A stretch of 64,000 nucleotides of DNA from Shewanella inventionis (GCF_014641855.1 NZ_BMII01000002.1:124001-188000); one strand, 5' to 3'. Positions 50,259-61,475 are shown, counted from the first letter of the stretch. A program made the numbers and translations. Notes: generated from the sequence alone by a model not told the origin.

Positions 50259-51410
50259 ATGCAGTATTTCAGACTTCGATCTTATTTCAAGTTGGGCAAT
50301 CAATTTACCTTTCTAGGGATAATGCTTTTAGGCGTGTTTCCTGCATCAATTGCACTGGCATCCCAGTCGGTGATGATTACGGTCACTAAAGGTTTTGGGC
50401 TTAGTCTGTATGCATCGGACCTGGGTGATATTAAACAAATGACGCTGGGTGACAATGGCACCTTATTTGTTGGTTCACAAAAAAGCGGTACTATTTATGC
50501 GCTGGTAGACAGTGATCAAAATGGTCAAGTTGACAAGCGTTATCTCATTGCTCGAGGATTAGAATACCCAGAGGCATTAGCATTTCATGATGGTTCATTA
50601 TATGTGACTGAAGAAGATCGTATTATTCGATTTGACGAAATAGAGTCTCGTTTACGTCGCCCTAGTCGAGCCCGTGAAGTGTATTCTAATTTGCCTAGTT
50701 TAGATAAAAAGCACTCGCGCTCAATGCGTTTTGGGCCCGATGGTCGCTTATATGTGTCTATTGGCTCACCTTGTAATGTATGCGAAGCTTCATCACCTTT
50801 TGGCAGTATTGTGGCGATTAATGTTGATACCGGCGCCAGCGAGCAGGTTGCATTCGGTTTACGCAGTGTGACCGGTTTTGACTGGTCTCCAGATAATAAA
50901 AAACTTTGGTTTGCAGACTTAGGCCGCAATTGGATGGGGGATAATATTCCTGCTGATGAAATTAACCGGATCGACGTTAAAGGCAGCCATTTTGGTTTTC
51001 CTTATTTGCATGGTCGTGACGTGGTAGAGCCTGCCTACGATAAGCCTAAAAACTTGAATGTGGTTGCGCCTGAGTTCGAATTACCTGCCCATGTAGCCCC
51101 TACAGGGTTAAGCTTTTACCGTGGAGAGCAATTTCCTGAACGTTACCAAAATAATCTTTTTGTGGCAGAAAATGGTTCATGGAATCGGTCGAGTAAAGTG
51201 GGTTATCAAATCGTCATGCTTGATGTAAAGAATGACAACATTAATCAACGTGAAACCGTGGTGAGTTTTTTAGATGGAGAGTTTCCCGTCGCCCGTCCGT
51301 TTGATGTTATCAATGCACCCGATGGGGCAATGTATATATCAGATGACTTAAAAGGTAATGTTTACCGCTTGTTTTATAACGCACCCGAACAATCACAGGA
51401 ATCTAATTAA
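50259..51410 (+). CDS. Exported PQQ/sorbosone dehydrogenase-like beta-propeller protein
   Basis: The 383-aa protein has an N-terminal hydrophobic export signal (about residues 15-35) and a six-bladed propeller of the GSDH/sorbosone dehydrogenase type (RSMRFGPDGRLYVSIGSPCN, TGFDWSPDNKKLWFADLGRN). Such proteins are PQQ-dependent sugar dehydrogenases or look-alikes. Two Cys (PCNVC) are present. It sits between parE and parC, and its stop abuts the parC ATG, so it may be cotranscribed with topoisomerase IV genes. Activity is unproven. Confidence 0.8.
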   Translation: MQYFRLRSYFKLGNQFTFLGIMLLGVFPASIALASQSVMITVTKGFGLSLYASDLGDIKQMTLGDNGTLFVGSQKSGTIYALVDSDQNGQVDKRYLIARGLEYPEALAFHDGSLYVTEEDRIIRFDEIESRLRRPSRAREVYSNLPSLDKKHSRSMRFGPDGRLYVSIGSPCNVCEASSPFGSIVAINVDTGASEQVAFGLRSVTGFDWSPDNKKLWFADLGRNWMGDNIPADEINRIDVKGSHFGFPYLHGRDVVEPAYDKPKNLNVVAPEFELPAHVAPTGLSFYRGEQFPERYQNNLFVAENGSWNRSSKVGYQIVMLDVKNDNINQRETVVSFLDGEFPVARPFDVINAPDGAMYISDDLKGNVYRLFYNAPEQSQESN

Positions 51411-53708
51411 ATGAGTGATTCGATTGAATTAAGCCTTGATGGCGTAGAGCAAATGCCCTTGAGGCGCTTTACCGAAGAGGCTTATTTAAATTATTCAATG
51501 TACGTCATTATGGACCGTGCCTTACCACACATTGGTGATGGCTTAAAACCGGTTCAGCGCCGTATTATTTATGCCATGAGCGAGCTGGGCCTTTCTGCGC
51601 AATCTAAACATAAAAAATCGGCCCGTACAGTCGGTGATGTATTGGGTAAATACCATCCTCATGGTGACAGTGCTTGTTATGAAGCCATGGTGCTTATGGC
51701 ACAGCCTTTTTCATATCGTTATCCGCTGGTTGATGGCCAAGGTAACTGGGGTGCACCAGATGACCCTAAATCATTTGCGGCAATGCGTTATACCGAAGCC
51801 AGATTATCTAAGTTCTCTGAAGTTTTATTGTCTGAATTAGGCCAAGGTACCGTGGAGTGGGGCGCCAACTTTGACGGCACCATGAAAGAGCCTAAAACCT
51901 TACCCGCAAGACTGCCGCATATTTTACTTAACGGTATTACCGGTATTGCTGTGGGTATGGCAACAGATATTCCGCCTCATAACGCACGTGAATTAGTGTC
52001 TGCTTGTATTGAGCTTTTAGATAATCCCAAGGCAGAGCTTGAACGCTTAATGGAGTTTGTACCCGGCCCTGATTATCCAACTGAAGCCGAGATTATTACC
52101 CCAAAAGCTGATATTGCTAAGATTTATGAGAGTGGCAAAGGCTCAATTAAAATGCGCGCTGTATTTAGTGAAGAGCAGGGCGAAATTGTGATTACTGCTC
52201 TGCCGCACCAAGCCAGTAGTGGTAAAATTTTAGAACAAATAGCCAGCCAGATGCAGGCTAAAAAGTTGCCTATGGTATCTGATTTACGTGATGAGTCTGA
52301 TCATGAAAACCCTGTTCGCTTAGTGATTGTGCCGCGTTCAAACCGCATTGACTGTGAACAGTTAATGACGCACTTGTTTGCGACTACCGATTTAGAGAAA
52401 AGTTATCGGATTAACTTAAACGTGCTGGGTTTAGACGGACGACCACAAGTTAAAGGCTTAAAAACCTTATTAACGGAATGGCTTGAGTACCGTGTCAGTA
52501 CTGTGACTCGTCGTTTGCAATATCGTTTAGATAAAGTATTGGCAAGGTTACATATTTTAGAAGCGTTGATGATCGCGTTTTTAAATATTGATGAAGTAAT
52601 TGAAATCATTCGCTTTCATGATGAGCCCAAAGCAGAGCTCATGGCACGCTTTAACTTGTCTGATAAGCAAGCTGAATCGATATTAGAATTAAAACTTCGC
52701 CATTTAGCCAAGCTTGAAGAATTTAAAATTAAGACAGAGCAAGACGAGTTAGCCGCTGAGCGTGACAAACTAGAGTTATTGTTAAGTTCTGATCGCCGCT
52801 TAAAAACCTTAGTAAAAAAAGAGTTACTTCAAGATGGTGAGACTTATGGTGATAACCGCCGTTCACCCATCATTGAACGCTTTGATGCAAAAGCCTTAAC
52901 TGAGCAAGAACTCACTCCAACCGAATCGGTAACTGTTGTGTTATCTGATAAAGGCTGGGTTCGTTGTGCAAAAGGACATGATATCGATGCAGAAGGCTTA
53001 TCTTATAAGTCAGGAGATAGCTTTTTATGTAGTGCAATGGGTAAAAGCAATCAAGCCGCTGTATTTATAGACTCCACAGGTCGTGCTTTTGCAACCGATA
53101 GCCATACACTTCCTTCAGCTAGAAGCCAAGGGGAGCCGATTACCACACGCTTTAATATGGCTCCTGGTGCGACCATGCAGCACGTGCTAATGGGCAGCGA
53201 TGATCAATTTTTCTTGTTGGCGACCGATGCGGGTTATGGCTTTATTTGTGCTTATTCAGATATGGTTAGCCGGAACAAGGCAGGTAAAGCGTTATTGAGC
53301 TTGCCGACTAATGCGCTGGCATTGGCTCCTAAGCTTATTCATAAAGGCAGTGAACAGTCTTTGCTGGCCATTACCTCAGAAGGGCGCATGTTGATGTTTA
53401 GTGTCGATGCGTTACCTCAGTTATCTAAGGGTAAAGGTAATAAAATCATTGGCATTCCGACCGAGCGAGCTAAAAATCGCGAAGAGTTACTGTTGCATTT
53501 GAATGTTGTGCCGCACAATACTGCAGTTACCTTGTGGGCAGGCAAGCGCAAGCTAACCTTAAAACCAAGCGATTTAGAGCATTATCGTGGTGAGCGTGGG
53601 CGTCGTGGGGCTAAATTACCAAGAGGATTACAGCGTGTTGATAGTGTAGACGTTGAACCCTTGTTAGAAGATGGCTCGCAAGAGGATATGTTAAATACCG
53701 AAGAATAG
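51411..53708 (+). CDS. parC: DNA topoisomerase IV subunit A
   Basis: The 765-aa DNA-cutting subunit (E. coli 752) has active-site Tyr127 in [13 protein letters not shown]. The quinolone-resistance region [10 protein letters not shown] has Ser87 and Glu91 (E. coli Ser80 and Glu84), i.e. the susceptible-type residues. The C-terminal beta-propeller follows after about residue 500. Its ATG directly follows the stop of the propeller-protein gene. Confidence 0.97.
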   Translation: MSDSIELSLDGVEQMPLRRFTEEAYLNYSMYVIMDRALPHIGDGLKPVQRRIIYAMSELGLSAQSKHKKSARTVGDVLGKYHPHGDSACYEAMVLMAQPFSYRYPLVDGQGNWGAPDDPKSFAAMRYTEARLSKFSEVLLSELGQGTVEWGANFDGTMKEPKTLPARLPHILLNGITGIAVGMATDIPPHNARELVSACIELLDNPKAELERLMEFVPGPDYPTEAEIITPKADIAKIYESGKGSIKMRAVFSEEQGEIVITALPHQASSGKILEQIASQMQAKKLPMVSDLRDESDHENPVRLVIVPRSNRIDCEQLMTHLFATTDLEKSYRINLNVLGLDGRPQVKGLKTLLTEWLEYRVSTVTRRLQYRLDKVLARLHILEALMIAFLNIDEVIEIIRFHDEPKAELMARFNLSDKQAESILELKLRHLAKLEEFKIKTEQDELAAERDKLELLLSSDRRLKTLVKKELLQDGETYGDNRRSPIIERFDAKALTEQELTPTESVTVVLSDKGWVRCAKGHDIDAEGLSYKSGDSFLCSAMGKSNQAAVFIDSTGRAFATDSHTLPSARSQGEPITTRFNMAPGATMQHVLMGSDDQFFLLATDAGYGFICAYSDMVSRNKAGKALLSLPTNALALAPKLIHKGSEQSLLAITSEGRMLMFSVDALPQLSKGKGNKIIGIPTERAKNREELLLHLNVVPHNTAVTLWAGKRKLTLKPSDLEHYRGERGRRGAKLPRGLQRVDSVDVEPLLEDGSQEDMLNTEE

Positions 53709-53762
53709 GTTGTGTTTATCTTAGATAAACACAATTGAGTGTAATAATTAATGTTATGCCAT

Positions 53763-53795
53763 AAAAAATGCAGCCCCTAGGAGCTGCATTTTTTT
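53763..53795. terminator. Bidirectional terminator between parC and bfd
   Basis: AAAAAATGCAGC pairs with GCTGCATTTTTT; T-runs flank both sides. A second inverted repeat without T-run (TTGTGTTTATC/GATAAACACAA, 53710-53734) lies just upstream. Confidence 0.88.
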
Positions 53796-53816
53796 ATGCG
53801 ATACGGCTTATAAAAA

Positions 53817-54008
53817 TTAAGCTACTTCATAAAAATTAGGTTCAAACTCAAGTTGTGTTTGAATAATTTCATTGGCCATGCGTGCGCATTTGCCACACTG
53901 GTTTGCTACGCCTAAACGTTTCTTTACATCTGCCAATGAACTGTCACCTAAGCTAACAGCTGCTTTGATTTGAGAATCGGTAATGGCATTACAAAGACAA
54001 ACGTACAT
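53817..54008 (-). CDS. bfd: Bacterioferritin-associated ferredoxin Bfd
   Basis: The 63-aa [2Fe-2S] protein has ligands Cys4, Cys6, Cys38 and Cys41 (BFD motif). Bfd reduces iron in bacterioferritin so it can be released under iron starvation. A Fur-like box (54064-54078) lies about 55 bp upstream, in line with iron control. Bacterioferritin itself is not in this window. Confidence 0.93.
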   Translation of the reverse strand: MYVCLCNAITDSQIKAAVSLGDSSLADVKKRLGVANQCGKCARMANEIIQTQLEFEPNFYEVA

Positions 54009-54063
54009 AAAGAAGCCTCATCACACAAAAAATCATAACTTAACAATGTAATCTAATTCTAAA

Positions 54064-54078
54064 TGAAAACCGTTATCA
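54064..54078 (-). promoter_or_regulatory. Fur-box-like site upstream of bfd
   Basis: On the minus strand this reads TGATAACGGTTTTCA, which agrees with the Fur 7-1-7 consensus TGATAATNATTATCA except at three positions. Its place upstream of bfd supports iron repression. Confidence 0.55.
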
Positions 54079-54235
54079 TTGGCAATTACTTTTTGTCATT
54101 ATATTGATCATTTTTAATACGCTTTGATCTGCTTCTCATATTTTTTGATGTTGATACATGTCAGCAATGAGCTTGCATTAACCCGGCTAACCTTGTTCGA
54201 GAATATTACGATGTTAAGCAAGGGCAGAAGTACTT

Positions 54236-54546
54236 ATACCAATTCCACTAATTATCTGGTCATTCAGCGGGAATTCTGTACATTCTAGGCAAGTAATAGG
54301 ATTGTAGGCATAGTTACTCTCGGCAACTGCTCCTGCGTTGCTCTACCTCCTGCATCCATGCAGTCGTACGTCAAAATACTATTAAGCAGCATAGAAGGCA
54401 CAGAAACCCGCCTTGCAGGAGGCGCTCAGACAGTCCATTTCTTTGTTGCATTGCCTTAGAAGGGAATAACCATTATTTCAACAATGCGCCTCAAACTGAA
54501 CAGTCTGAGCGACTCTGATTGGTCACATAATTAATGGAAATGGTAT
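54236..54546. mobile_element. MITE-like element with terminal inverted repeats
   Basis: The left end ATACCAATTCCACTAATTAT and the right end, read as its complement, ATACCATTTCCATTAATTAT differ at only two of 20 positions. The ends enclose about 270 bp without a transposase ORF. It sits in the ~620-bp gap between bfd and the GDPD gene. I cannot see a clear target duplication. Confidence 0.65.
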
Positions 54547-54631
54547 TATGTCTGCAGTGAGTGGTTTTTACAGCGCGGGGGCGCACAACCATGGGCTTAG
54601 CTAATATAAATGGTAAGTGGGCGGCTTAGTG

Positions 54632-55366
54632 TCAGTCAAACCATATTTGTGTTTGAGCGGGCAGTGGTAATGCGGCGGTAGCAATCGCCTTGTCTGGGTA
54701 ATTACTAAAAATACCATCAACCCCCATCATTTTTAATGCATGAATATCATCGCTGTTATCGACAGTATACACATATACCTTAGCTCCACGCTGATGAGCG
54801 TCATCGACTATGGCTTGGCTAACAAACGCAACATCAAGATGAAGGGAGTAAGCTGCTATATCGGTAACCACTTGGGCTAAATCTAAGGGAATACCGCCTA
54901 GTAGTGGAGCGACAAAAGCCTGAGGCAGTTGTTGCTTTACCTGAGCTATGTATAAATGATTAAACGATGAAATAAGCAAATGTTGTGGAGTAAAGTGCAG
55001 TTTTTCCAAAATGTGTGGGTACATAGCCACAAAAGGGGGAACACAACCGACACCTTTGAGTTCAATATTAACGATACAATCACCGCCCGTGAGGGTATCT
55101 AGGAGGATTAGTAATTCCCACAGGCTTGGGATCGGTTCGCCTGCTACAGTTATCTTGGCTAAATCAGCTTGAGTACTTAGGTGGATAAGGCCATGACCGC
55201 TCGATTTGCCTTCAAGGCGGCGATCGTGAAAAACCACTAACTCACCGGCGACACAGTGCACGTCGAGCTCGATGGCTTTCGCCCCTAACTCGATAGCCTT
55301 ACTCATAGCTTTTAAGGTGTTTTCAGGTGCGTAGCCACTGGCACCACGATGAGCAAATACAAGCAT
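54632..55366 (-). CDS. Glycerophosphodiester phosphodiesterase
   Basis: This 244-aa GDPD-family TIM barrel releases glycerol-3-phosphate from phospholipid headgroup diesters. The catalytic motif HRGASGYAPENT (His6, Arg7, Glu15) and IELDVH are present, plus the second His in VFHDRRL. There is no signal peptide, so it is cytoplasmic and UgpQ-like. It follows the mscM gene by 16 bp in the same direction. Confidence 0.92.
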   Translation of the reverse strand: MLVFAHRGASGYAPENTLKAMSKAIELGAKAIELDVHCVAGELVVFHDRRLEGKSSGHGLIHLSTQADLAKITVAGEPIPSLWELLILLDTLTGGDCIVNIELKGVGCVPPFVAMYPHILEKLHFTPQHLLISSFNHLYIAQVKQQLPQAFVAPLLGGIPLDLAQVVTDIAAYSLHLDVAFVSQAIVDDAHQRGAKVYVYTVDNSDDIHALKMMGVDGIFSNYPDKAIATAALPLPAQTQIWFD

Positions 55367-55382
55367 TGCAACTCCTACTTAA

Positions 55383-58300
55383 TTAGCCTTTAAATAGCCC
55401 TGTGGATTCTTTTTTACCCTGATTTAAATGCACTTCCATTTGAGGGTAAGCAAGTTCGACGTTATTTTCTTTTAGCTTTTTACTTATACGTTTGTGAAGA
55501 TTATGCCGCAAGGGCCAGCGAGCAGACATGTCTTTAGCGTATGAGCGTACTTCATAGTCTTGAGTATGTGCACCAAAACCGGCAAACCAGACTTCGGGCT
55601 CAGGAATGGTTAGTGATAAATCACATTCACGTACAGCCTGGTGTAACAACATTTCTACTTTGGTTGGATCTGCATCGCGAGATACCGATACTTTGACAAT
55701 GACGCGAGTAATGGGATCTGACAATGACCAGTTTACTAATTGTTCGGTAATAAAGGCTTTATTTGGCACAATGATCTCTTTGCGATCCCAGTCGACAATG
55801 GTGGTCGCGCGGATCTGAATTTTACTGACGGTACCAGTGAGATCTCTAATGGTCACTGTGTCACCGATGCGGATGGGTTTTTCAAATAAAATAATCAGAC
55901 CAGAGATAAAGTTAGCAAAAATTTCTTGTAAACCAAAACCTAAACCGACCGAGAGTGCAGCCACTAACCACTGTAATTTAGACCACTCCATTCCCAATGT
56001 TGAAAACCCAAACAGCATGCCAAAAAACACCACTAGATAGCTACTAACAGTGGTAATAGCAAAACCCGTACCGGGTGATAAATCAAGGCGCTGCAATAGC
56101 ATTAGCTCGAGTAATCCGGGTAGGTTTTTAGCAATAACGGCTGAAAAACCAACCAAAATAATACCAAATAGCACTGACTTTAAGGTAATTGGAACTTGCT
56201 GTTCAATGCCATTGAGAGTGCTGCTGGTGGTCCACAGTGTAATGCCATCTAAAAATGAAAATACAGCCGTATGAGTTTGCGCCAATATACCTAATAAGCT
56301 GGCAAAAAACGCTAAAATTAAAATTGATCTCACCAGCCCTAGAGATTGGCTAGAGATGGTTTCTAAATCAACGATGGGTTCTTCGTAGGTTTCAATTGGG
56401 TCATTATTCAGTTCACCTCTTTCACGTTGGGCTAGGCGTTCAGCACGTTTTGCTTTTGCTCGATCAAAAGCAATAAGGCGGCGTTCTATCAGCATCCACC
56501 GTTTAATTAATTGGTAAACCAGTAAAAATCCCAACCCTAAGAGCACGGAAATTTGTAACTGGAGTAAGAGTTGAAACGCAGTAAAGTAATAACCAATACA
56601 GGCTAATATAGCGCTAAATATCGGGGTGATAATCAGAGTAGCCCAAACTAATTTTTGCACAACGTCCAAGTTATTCGCATTGGGTTTACCTTTGCGATAT
56701 TTATCCATTAACACCATGACATCTTTGTAGAGCATAAATAGCACAATACAAAATACAATAAATGCTCCACGGCCTAGGCTGTTACGTACCAGAGATGTGT
56801 CGAGTACTTCAGTAAACCCCATTAAGCCTATCAAAGGGGCTGAGATAGCAACAAACGATGCCATGGTTTTTTGTGCTTGTTGGACAATATCTTTTGGGCG
56901 TCTGAAATGACTGATTAAAATCCCTTTGTCGACGGTCAATAAATAGAAAAAACGGTAAATAAGGTAGCAAATGCCAATTGCCGTAATACCAGAGCCAAGC
57001 GCGTAAACCACATTTTGTTCGGAGCGCATAAAAATGACTCCGGCAATAATGACTGGTAATGGTTTTATCAAGGCATAAACCGTACTGATGATTAGTGTTT
57101 TGATGGTGTATTTGAATTTATCTTGGGTGACATTACCCACAAACACGGAGTAACGCCCAATGGCATGTTTAAATTTTGGCGTTAACATGTCTTGTGCCAT
57201 TAAACAGCACAATAATAAAATGCCCCACCAGGCCCATAAGTCGCTTTGATTCGTCCATGCTTGTTGTATGGCTTTTAATTGGCTAGGTTGTACCAGCCAT
57301 AAGCTGCTTTGAGTTAAATCGATTAGCCATAAAGCGCCAATTCTAGGCGCATTAGGCACCCAAAACAGGTGTTCATTAAGGGTGTTTTTTAGTGTGTGGT
57401 GTAACTGGATTAATTGCTCGTATCCAATGCGTAATTTGGCAAACTCGGCTAAGTATTGGTCGTATCCTTGTTGCAGTTGTTCTAGCAATACTTGTTGAGA
57501 TTGCAGTAATTTTATTTGGGTTTCACTGTATTGTGATTGATTATCAAGTTGCTGTGCGTTTAATGCTTGTTGTTGTTCTAACTGATAACGTTTTAGTCTG
57601 GCATCAGCTAACTCTGTTTGCAGTTTATCTAGGCTTGGTGGTTTAGGTAACGATTGAAGCATTTGCAAAAAACGATCCCCAAAAGCGGAGTTCGTTTTAA
57701 CCCAAGTGATTTGCTCAAGTACGTTAGACAATTGCGTATTTTGAGATTGGTATCGTTTTTCAATCCGTTGTTGGCGTTCGATAACCGAATTATGCTCACT
57801 GGTTAAGTTTTGTAATTGTTGGGCATATTGTTGGTTAGCTTTGCTCAGTTCTTGTGATAACGGATCGGCTAATTCTTGTTCATCAATTAAATTATTCGCT
57901 ATTGTATCGGCGGTTTGTTGCTGACGAAACTCAATATTATGCTTGTTAATTAACTCAATAAAGCGTTCTTGCTGGCTTAATGATAGCCGATTAACCTGTT
58001 GCTGTAGTTGGGTTATTTCGAGCTGTTTGGGGTTAGCTAAACGCTCTGCTTGCAAGGTTGTAATGTGTTGAGCAAGTAATTCTGCTTGCAACATATTGCG
58101 TTTGCCAAGTGGCGTATCGGCTGGGGCTTGTTGAGTTTTATTGTGCTGGTTTAATGCGTTTTCGGCTTGGATAATCAAGTCAGGTAATTGGATTTGGCGT
58201 TGGGTAATTAATCTGAGTTGTTGGGTTAAATATGACTCAGTTTCTTTTAATTCAGAAAGGTGAAAATATGCCATAGACGCCTGCTGATCTAGATCGATAT

Positions 58301-58589
58301 CGGCATCAAGTTCGAGAGTGGTTTGGGCATCACGCAATTGTTGGTTTAACGACCGTTTGGTTTCGCTGTGTGAACGCTCAATATTGTTGTATGTTTTTTG
58401 CTCAACTTTTAGCTCGTTAATACTGCTTTCGAGTTCAGTTATCTGTGTTTGAATATCAAATGCTTGATTGTTTGCTTGAGTATTAAGTCCAAGACGTTTG
58501 TCGAGTGTGACAGGCGTGTTTGCATAACCTGGCACCGACACGATGTTTGCAATAATAAAACACAGTAAAAAAGACGTTAAATGTAACAT
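55383..58589 (-). CDS. mscM: Large mechanosensitive channel (MscM/MscK type)
   Basis: The 1068-aa inner-membrane protein has a signal peptide and a long periplasmic coiled-coil region (about 40-400, Gln/Leu-rich). About 10-11 membrane helices follow, and then a MscS pore and beta domain at the C-terminus (LSVGLGFGLQEIFANFISGL, then RIGDTVTIRD). It opens under hypo-osmotic stress. The genome order with psd, rsgA and orn is that of E. coli mscM (yjeP). MscK is similar, so the paralogue name rests on context. Confidence 0.9.
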   Translation of the reverse strand: MLHLTSFLLCFIIANIVSVPGYANTPVTLDKRLGLNTQANNQAFDIQTQITELESSINELKVEQKTYNNIERSHSETKRSLNQQLRDAQTTLELDADIDLDQQASMAYFHLSELKETESYLTQQLRLITQRQIQLPDLIIQAENALNQHNKTQQAPADTPLGKRNMLQAELLAQHITTLQAERLANPKQLEITQLQQQVNRLSLSQQERFIELINKHNIEFRQQQTADTIANNLIDEQELADPLSQELSKANQQYAQQLQNLTSEHNSVIERQQRIEKRYQSQNTQLSNVLEQITWVKTNSAFGDRFLQMLQSLPKPPSLDKLQTELADARLKRYQLEQQQALNAQQLDNQSQYSETQIKLLQSQQVLLEQLQQGYDQYLAEFAKLRIGYEQLIQLHHTLKNTLNEHLFWVPNAPRIGALWLIDLTQSSLWLVQPSQLKAIQQAWTNQSDLWAWWGILLLCCLMAQDMLTPKFKHAIGRYSVFVGNVTQDKFKYTIKTLIISTVYALIKPLPVIIAGVIFMRSEQNVVYALGSGITAIGICYLIYRFFYLLTVDKGILISHFRRPKDIVQQAQKTMASFVAISAPLIGLMGFTEVLDTSLVRNSLGRGAFIVFCIVLFMLYKDVMVLMDKYRKGKPNANNLDVVQKLVWATLIITPIFSAILACIGYYFTAFQLLLQLQISVLLGLGFLLVYQLIKRWMLIERRLIAFDRAKAKRAERLAQRERGELNNDPIETYEEPIVDLETISSQSLGLVRSILILAFFASLLGILAQTHTAVFSFLDGITLWTTSSTLNGIEQQVPITLKSVLFGIILVGFSAVIAKNLPGLLELMLLQRLDLSPGTGFAITTVSSYLVVFFGMLFGFSTLGMEWSKLQWLVAALSVGLGFGLQEIFANFISGLIILFEKPIRIGDTVTIRDLTGTVSKIQIRATTIVDWDRKEIIVPNKAFITEQLVNWSLSDPITRVIVKVSVSRDADPTKVEMLLHQAVRECDLSLTIPEPEVWFAGFGAHTQDYEVRSYAKDMSARWPLRHNLHKRISKKLKENNVELAYPQMEVHLNQGKKESTGLFKG

Positions 58590-58740
58590 AATACTAGGCT
58601 CAAGTTGGAGTCTGGCAATGGTAACAAATTTACTAAAATATGTTCTATTTTTTTAGTGTTTTAAAGCGTCATAACCCATGGCTTTTGTTTGAAATTATAT
58701 GAAATAAAGTCATGTTTAACCTCTAGGCTACAAGCTGCTA

Positions 58741-58775
58741 AAAAAGAAAGCCGTATCTTAACAAAATACGGCTTT
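58741..58775 (-). terminator. psd terminator
   Basis: AAAGCCGTAT/ATACGGCTTT with a 9-nt loop; on the minus strand it is followed by CTTTTT. It separates psd from mscM. Confidence 0.75.
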
Positions 58776-58802
58776 ATGACGTTCAGCGGACTTTAGGGCG
58801 GA

Positions 58803-59702
58803 TTATGCCTGCGTTAATTTAGCAAATGCCTGTCCCATCCGTGTTGTCTCGCCAGGTTCTACGCCATCAGCAAATGTCTCAATTGCATCTTGAGCAAACA
58901 ACATAACCACAGTACTTCCAAGTTTAAACCGGCCCATTTCAGCGCCTTTTTCTAAGGTAAGGGCTTCAGGTCCTGTGGTTGGGTAGTCCCAGCTAAATAC
59001 CTGTTTGCCACCAGGTGGGGTCACTGTACCAGCCCAAATGGTTTCGATACTGGCAACAATGGTTGCACCTACAAGTACCATGGCAAGAGGGCCAGCTTGG
59101 GTTTCAAAAATGGCTACAACGCGCTCATTACGGGCGAACAATCCGGGAACATTTTGAGCGGTTAAGGGGTTTACAGAAAATAAATCTCCTGGAACGTAAG
59201 TCATCTTAGACAAGGTGCCAGTGATCGGCATATGAATACGGTGATAGTCTTTTGGAGCTAAATAGATCGTGGCAAAATCGCCACCATCAAAACGTGCCGC
59301 ATCATCCTTATTACCGCCAAGCAAGGCTTCAGAAGTATAGCTGTGGCCTTTGGCCTGAAAGATATTGCCCGCTTCAATTGGACCGCATTGGCTAACTGCG
59401 CCATCGACTGGATGCGCCATAATATGTGCATCTTGGTTAATCGGGCGAAGTTCTGGCTTTAATGCACGAGTAAAAAAGTCATTAAAGGTTTTATACGTTT
59501 CAGGGGCTGGTTGTTTAGCTTCAGACATATCAATTTTATATTGTTTGATAAACCATTTAATGACAGCTGTGGTGATAAAGCCTGCCTGTGCGGCCGCAAA
59601 TTTACCCACTAAACGTGATAAAAAGTGTTTTGGCAGCATATATTGCAAAGCAATTTTAATTGAGTCCAATGTGTTTCCCTTTGTTTTATCTTGTTGCATC
59701 AT
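58803..59702 (-). CDS. psd: Phosphatidylserine decarboxylase
   Basis: The 299-aa proenzyme makes phosphatidylethanolamine at the inner membrane. The LGST motif (in [11 protein letters not shown]) is the self-cleavage site that yields the pyruvoyl group; the conserved DYHRIHMP is present. The ATG at 59702 has AAGG upstream. A TTG 11 codons later also has a good AAAGGG site and gives an E. coli-like N-terminus, so the true start is uncertain. It is downstream of rsgA by 26 bp. Confidence 0.95.
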   Translation of the reverse strand: MMQQDKTKGNTLDSIKIALQYMLPKHFLSRLVGKFAAAQAGFITTAVIKWFIKQYKIDMSEAKQPAPETYKTFNDFFTRALKPELRPINQDAHIMAHPVDGAVSQCGPIEAGNIFQAKGHSYTSEALLGGNKDDAARFDGGDFATIYLAPKDYHRIHMPITGTLSKMTYVPGDLFSVNPLTAQNVPGLFARNERVVAIFETQAGPLAMVLVGATIVASIETIWAGTVTPPGGKQVFSWDYPTTGPEALTLEKGAEMGRFKLGSTVVMLFAQDAIETFADGVEPGETTRMGQAFAKLTQA

Positions 59703-59728
59703 AGTGATAGCCTTATTTCTAGTGACTA

Positions 59729-60787
59729 TTATTCGTCAATAGCACGAAAATGTCTTGCATGACGTTGTTCATCTAAACTGGCAATAATACGATGATAGTT
59801 GTTAAATCTGTCTTGAGTAATGTGTCCGGCTTCTAGCGCATCACGTAATGCACAACCTGGGTCATCACCATGTTTGCAATCACGGAATTTACATGTGCCT
59901 AAAAAATTTCTAAATTCAATAAAGCACCAACCCACTCGAGTGGCATCTAAATGCCACAACGCGAACTCTCGAACACCTGGAGAGTCAATTAAATCGCCGC
60001 CACTTTGAAAATGGATTAATTTTGCTGTTGTGGTGGTGTGTTGACCTAAGCCTGAGTTATCTGACACATCGCCAACTAATAACTCAGCTTCTGGCATCAG
60101 CGCATTAATCAGTGATGATTTACCAACACCCGATTGGCCTGCAAATACGCTGACCTTTTCGTTTAATAATGCTTTGATGTCTTCTACACCTTCACCCGTA
60201 TGACTGCTGACGCGGTATACGGGATAACCAATAGCTTGGTATCGCGCTAAGGCTTGTTCGATTTCTTCGCGGTTGTCATCATTAAGTAAATCAATTTTAT
60301 TTAAAATAATGATCGGCGGAATATCTGTGTCTTCACATGCAACTAAGTATCGGTCAATAATTTGAGTGGTAAAACTGGGTAATACAGATGACACGATTAA
60401 AATTTGGTCAATATTGGCCGCAATAATTTTTACGCCGTCATATAAGTCTGGGCGTGTGAGTGAAGATTTACGGGGGTGGACAGCTTCAACAATACCACCA
60501 ATACTTGAACCTGCTTGTACCTCGGTGGCTAAACGTACAATAACGTTATCGCCTGTGACTAAACTGGTTACCGCACGGCGAATATTACAGCGTGACACTA
60601 TGCCGTCGCTGGTTTCAATGTCGGCGTGCTGGCCAAAACGTGATATCACAACGCCAGATTGTTCAGGGCCTAATAAATTGTCCTGTAATTCAGGTGCGTC
60701 GTTATCGTCGCTTCGTTTGAGTCGCTTAGTCTGGTTGGCTCGCATTCGGCGCAATTGACCTTGGCTTAGGGGTTTCTTTTTACTCAC
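59729..60787 (-). CDS. rsgA: Small ribosomal subunit biogenesis GTPase RsgA
   Basis: The 352-aa circularly permuted GTPase checks late 30S maturation. It has an N-terminal OB fold, then the GTPase domain with G4 ILNKIDLL before G1 [12 protein letters not shown] and G3 [10 protein letters not shown]-terminal zinc finger follows ([14 protein letters not shown]). It probably forms an operon with psd and is divergent from orn. Confidence 0.96.
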   Translation of the reverse strand: MSKKKPLSQGQLRRMRANQTKRLKRSDDNDAPELQDNLLGPEQSGVVISRFGQHADIETSDGIVSRCNIRRAVTSLVTGDNVIVRLATEVQAGSSIGGIVEAVHPRKSSLTRPDLYDGVKIIAANIDQILIVSSVLPSFTTQIIDRYLVACEDTDIPPIIILNKIDLLNDDNREEIEQALARYQAIGYPVYRVSSHTGEGVEDIKALLNEKVSVFAGQSGVGKSSLINALMPEAELLVGDVSDNSGLGQHTTTTAKLIHFQSGGDLIDSPGVREFALWHLDATRVGWCFIEFRNFLGTCKFRDCKHGDDPGCALRDALEAGHITQDRFNNYHRIIASLDEQRHARHFRAIDE

Positions 60788-60899
60788 AGGCTTATCTTCA
60801 TTAAATAGGTGTTTTTTTGTGTCTCAAAAAAACAGTATGATACACATTCTTTTATAAAAAAGCCTGAATTTAGGCAATAGATAACATAAGGCGACATAA

Positions 60900-61445
60900 A
60901 TGGCTGCTGATGCGAATAACCTAATATGGGTTGATTTAGAAATGACAGGTTTAGAACCTGATGTCGATAGAGTGATTGAAATTGCCACTTTGGTGACTGA
61001 TCAGGAGTTGAATATCATTGCCCAAGGCCCTGTATTGGCGATACATCAAAGTGATGAGGTGCTTGGAGCAATGGACGATTGGAACCAAAAACATCATGGC
61101 GAGTCTGGCTTAATTGATCGCGTCCGTGCCAGCAAATGCACAGAAGAAGACGCTATTAGACAAACCATTGAATTTTTAGCTCAGTATGTGCCGAAAGGGG
61201 CATCACCTATGTGTGGCAATAGCATTGGTCAAGATCGCCGCTTTTTAAACAAGTATATGTTAGAGCTTGAAGAGTATTTCCATTATCGCAACATCGATGT
61301 AAGCACCATTAAAGAATTAGTGCGTCGTTGGAACCCTGAAACCATGAATGGCTTTAGCAAAAAAAATACCCACCAAGCACTCGAAGATATTAAAGAGTCG
61401 ATTGCAGAATTGCAGTTTTATCGCAAAGAAGTATTTAAAATTTAA
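60900..61445 (+). CDS. orn: Oligoribonuclease
   Basis: The 181-aa DEDDh exonuclease degrades 2-5-nt RNAs (nanoRNA, pGpG). Asp12 and Glu14 in [12 protein letters not shown] start the active site; the [11 protein letters not shown] motif holds the His and last Asp. Length equals E. coli Orn (181). tRNA-Gly genes follow, as in E. coli. Confidence 0.98.
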   Translation: MAADANNLIWVDLEMTGLEPDVDRVIEIATLVTDQELNIIAQGPVLAIHQSDEVLGAMDDWNQKHHGESGLIDRVRASKCTEEDAIRQTIEFLAQYVPKGASPMCGNSIGQDRRFLNKYMLELEEYFHYRNIDVSTIKELVRRWNPETMNGFSKKNTHQALEDIKESIAELQFYRKEVFKI

Positions 61446-61475
61446 CCAATCGAACAAATATTTTAAAAAAGGGGG

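Noticed and set aside
51634..53708. Quinolone-resistance changes in parC
   Set aside because: Ser87 and Glu91 match the susceptible type, so nothing unusual is present there.
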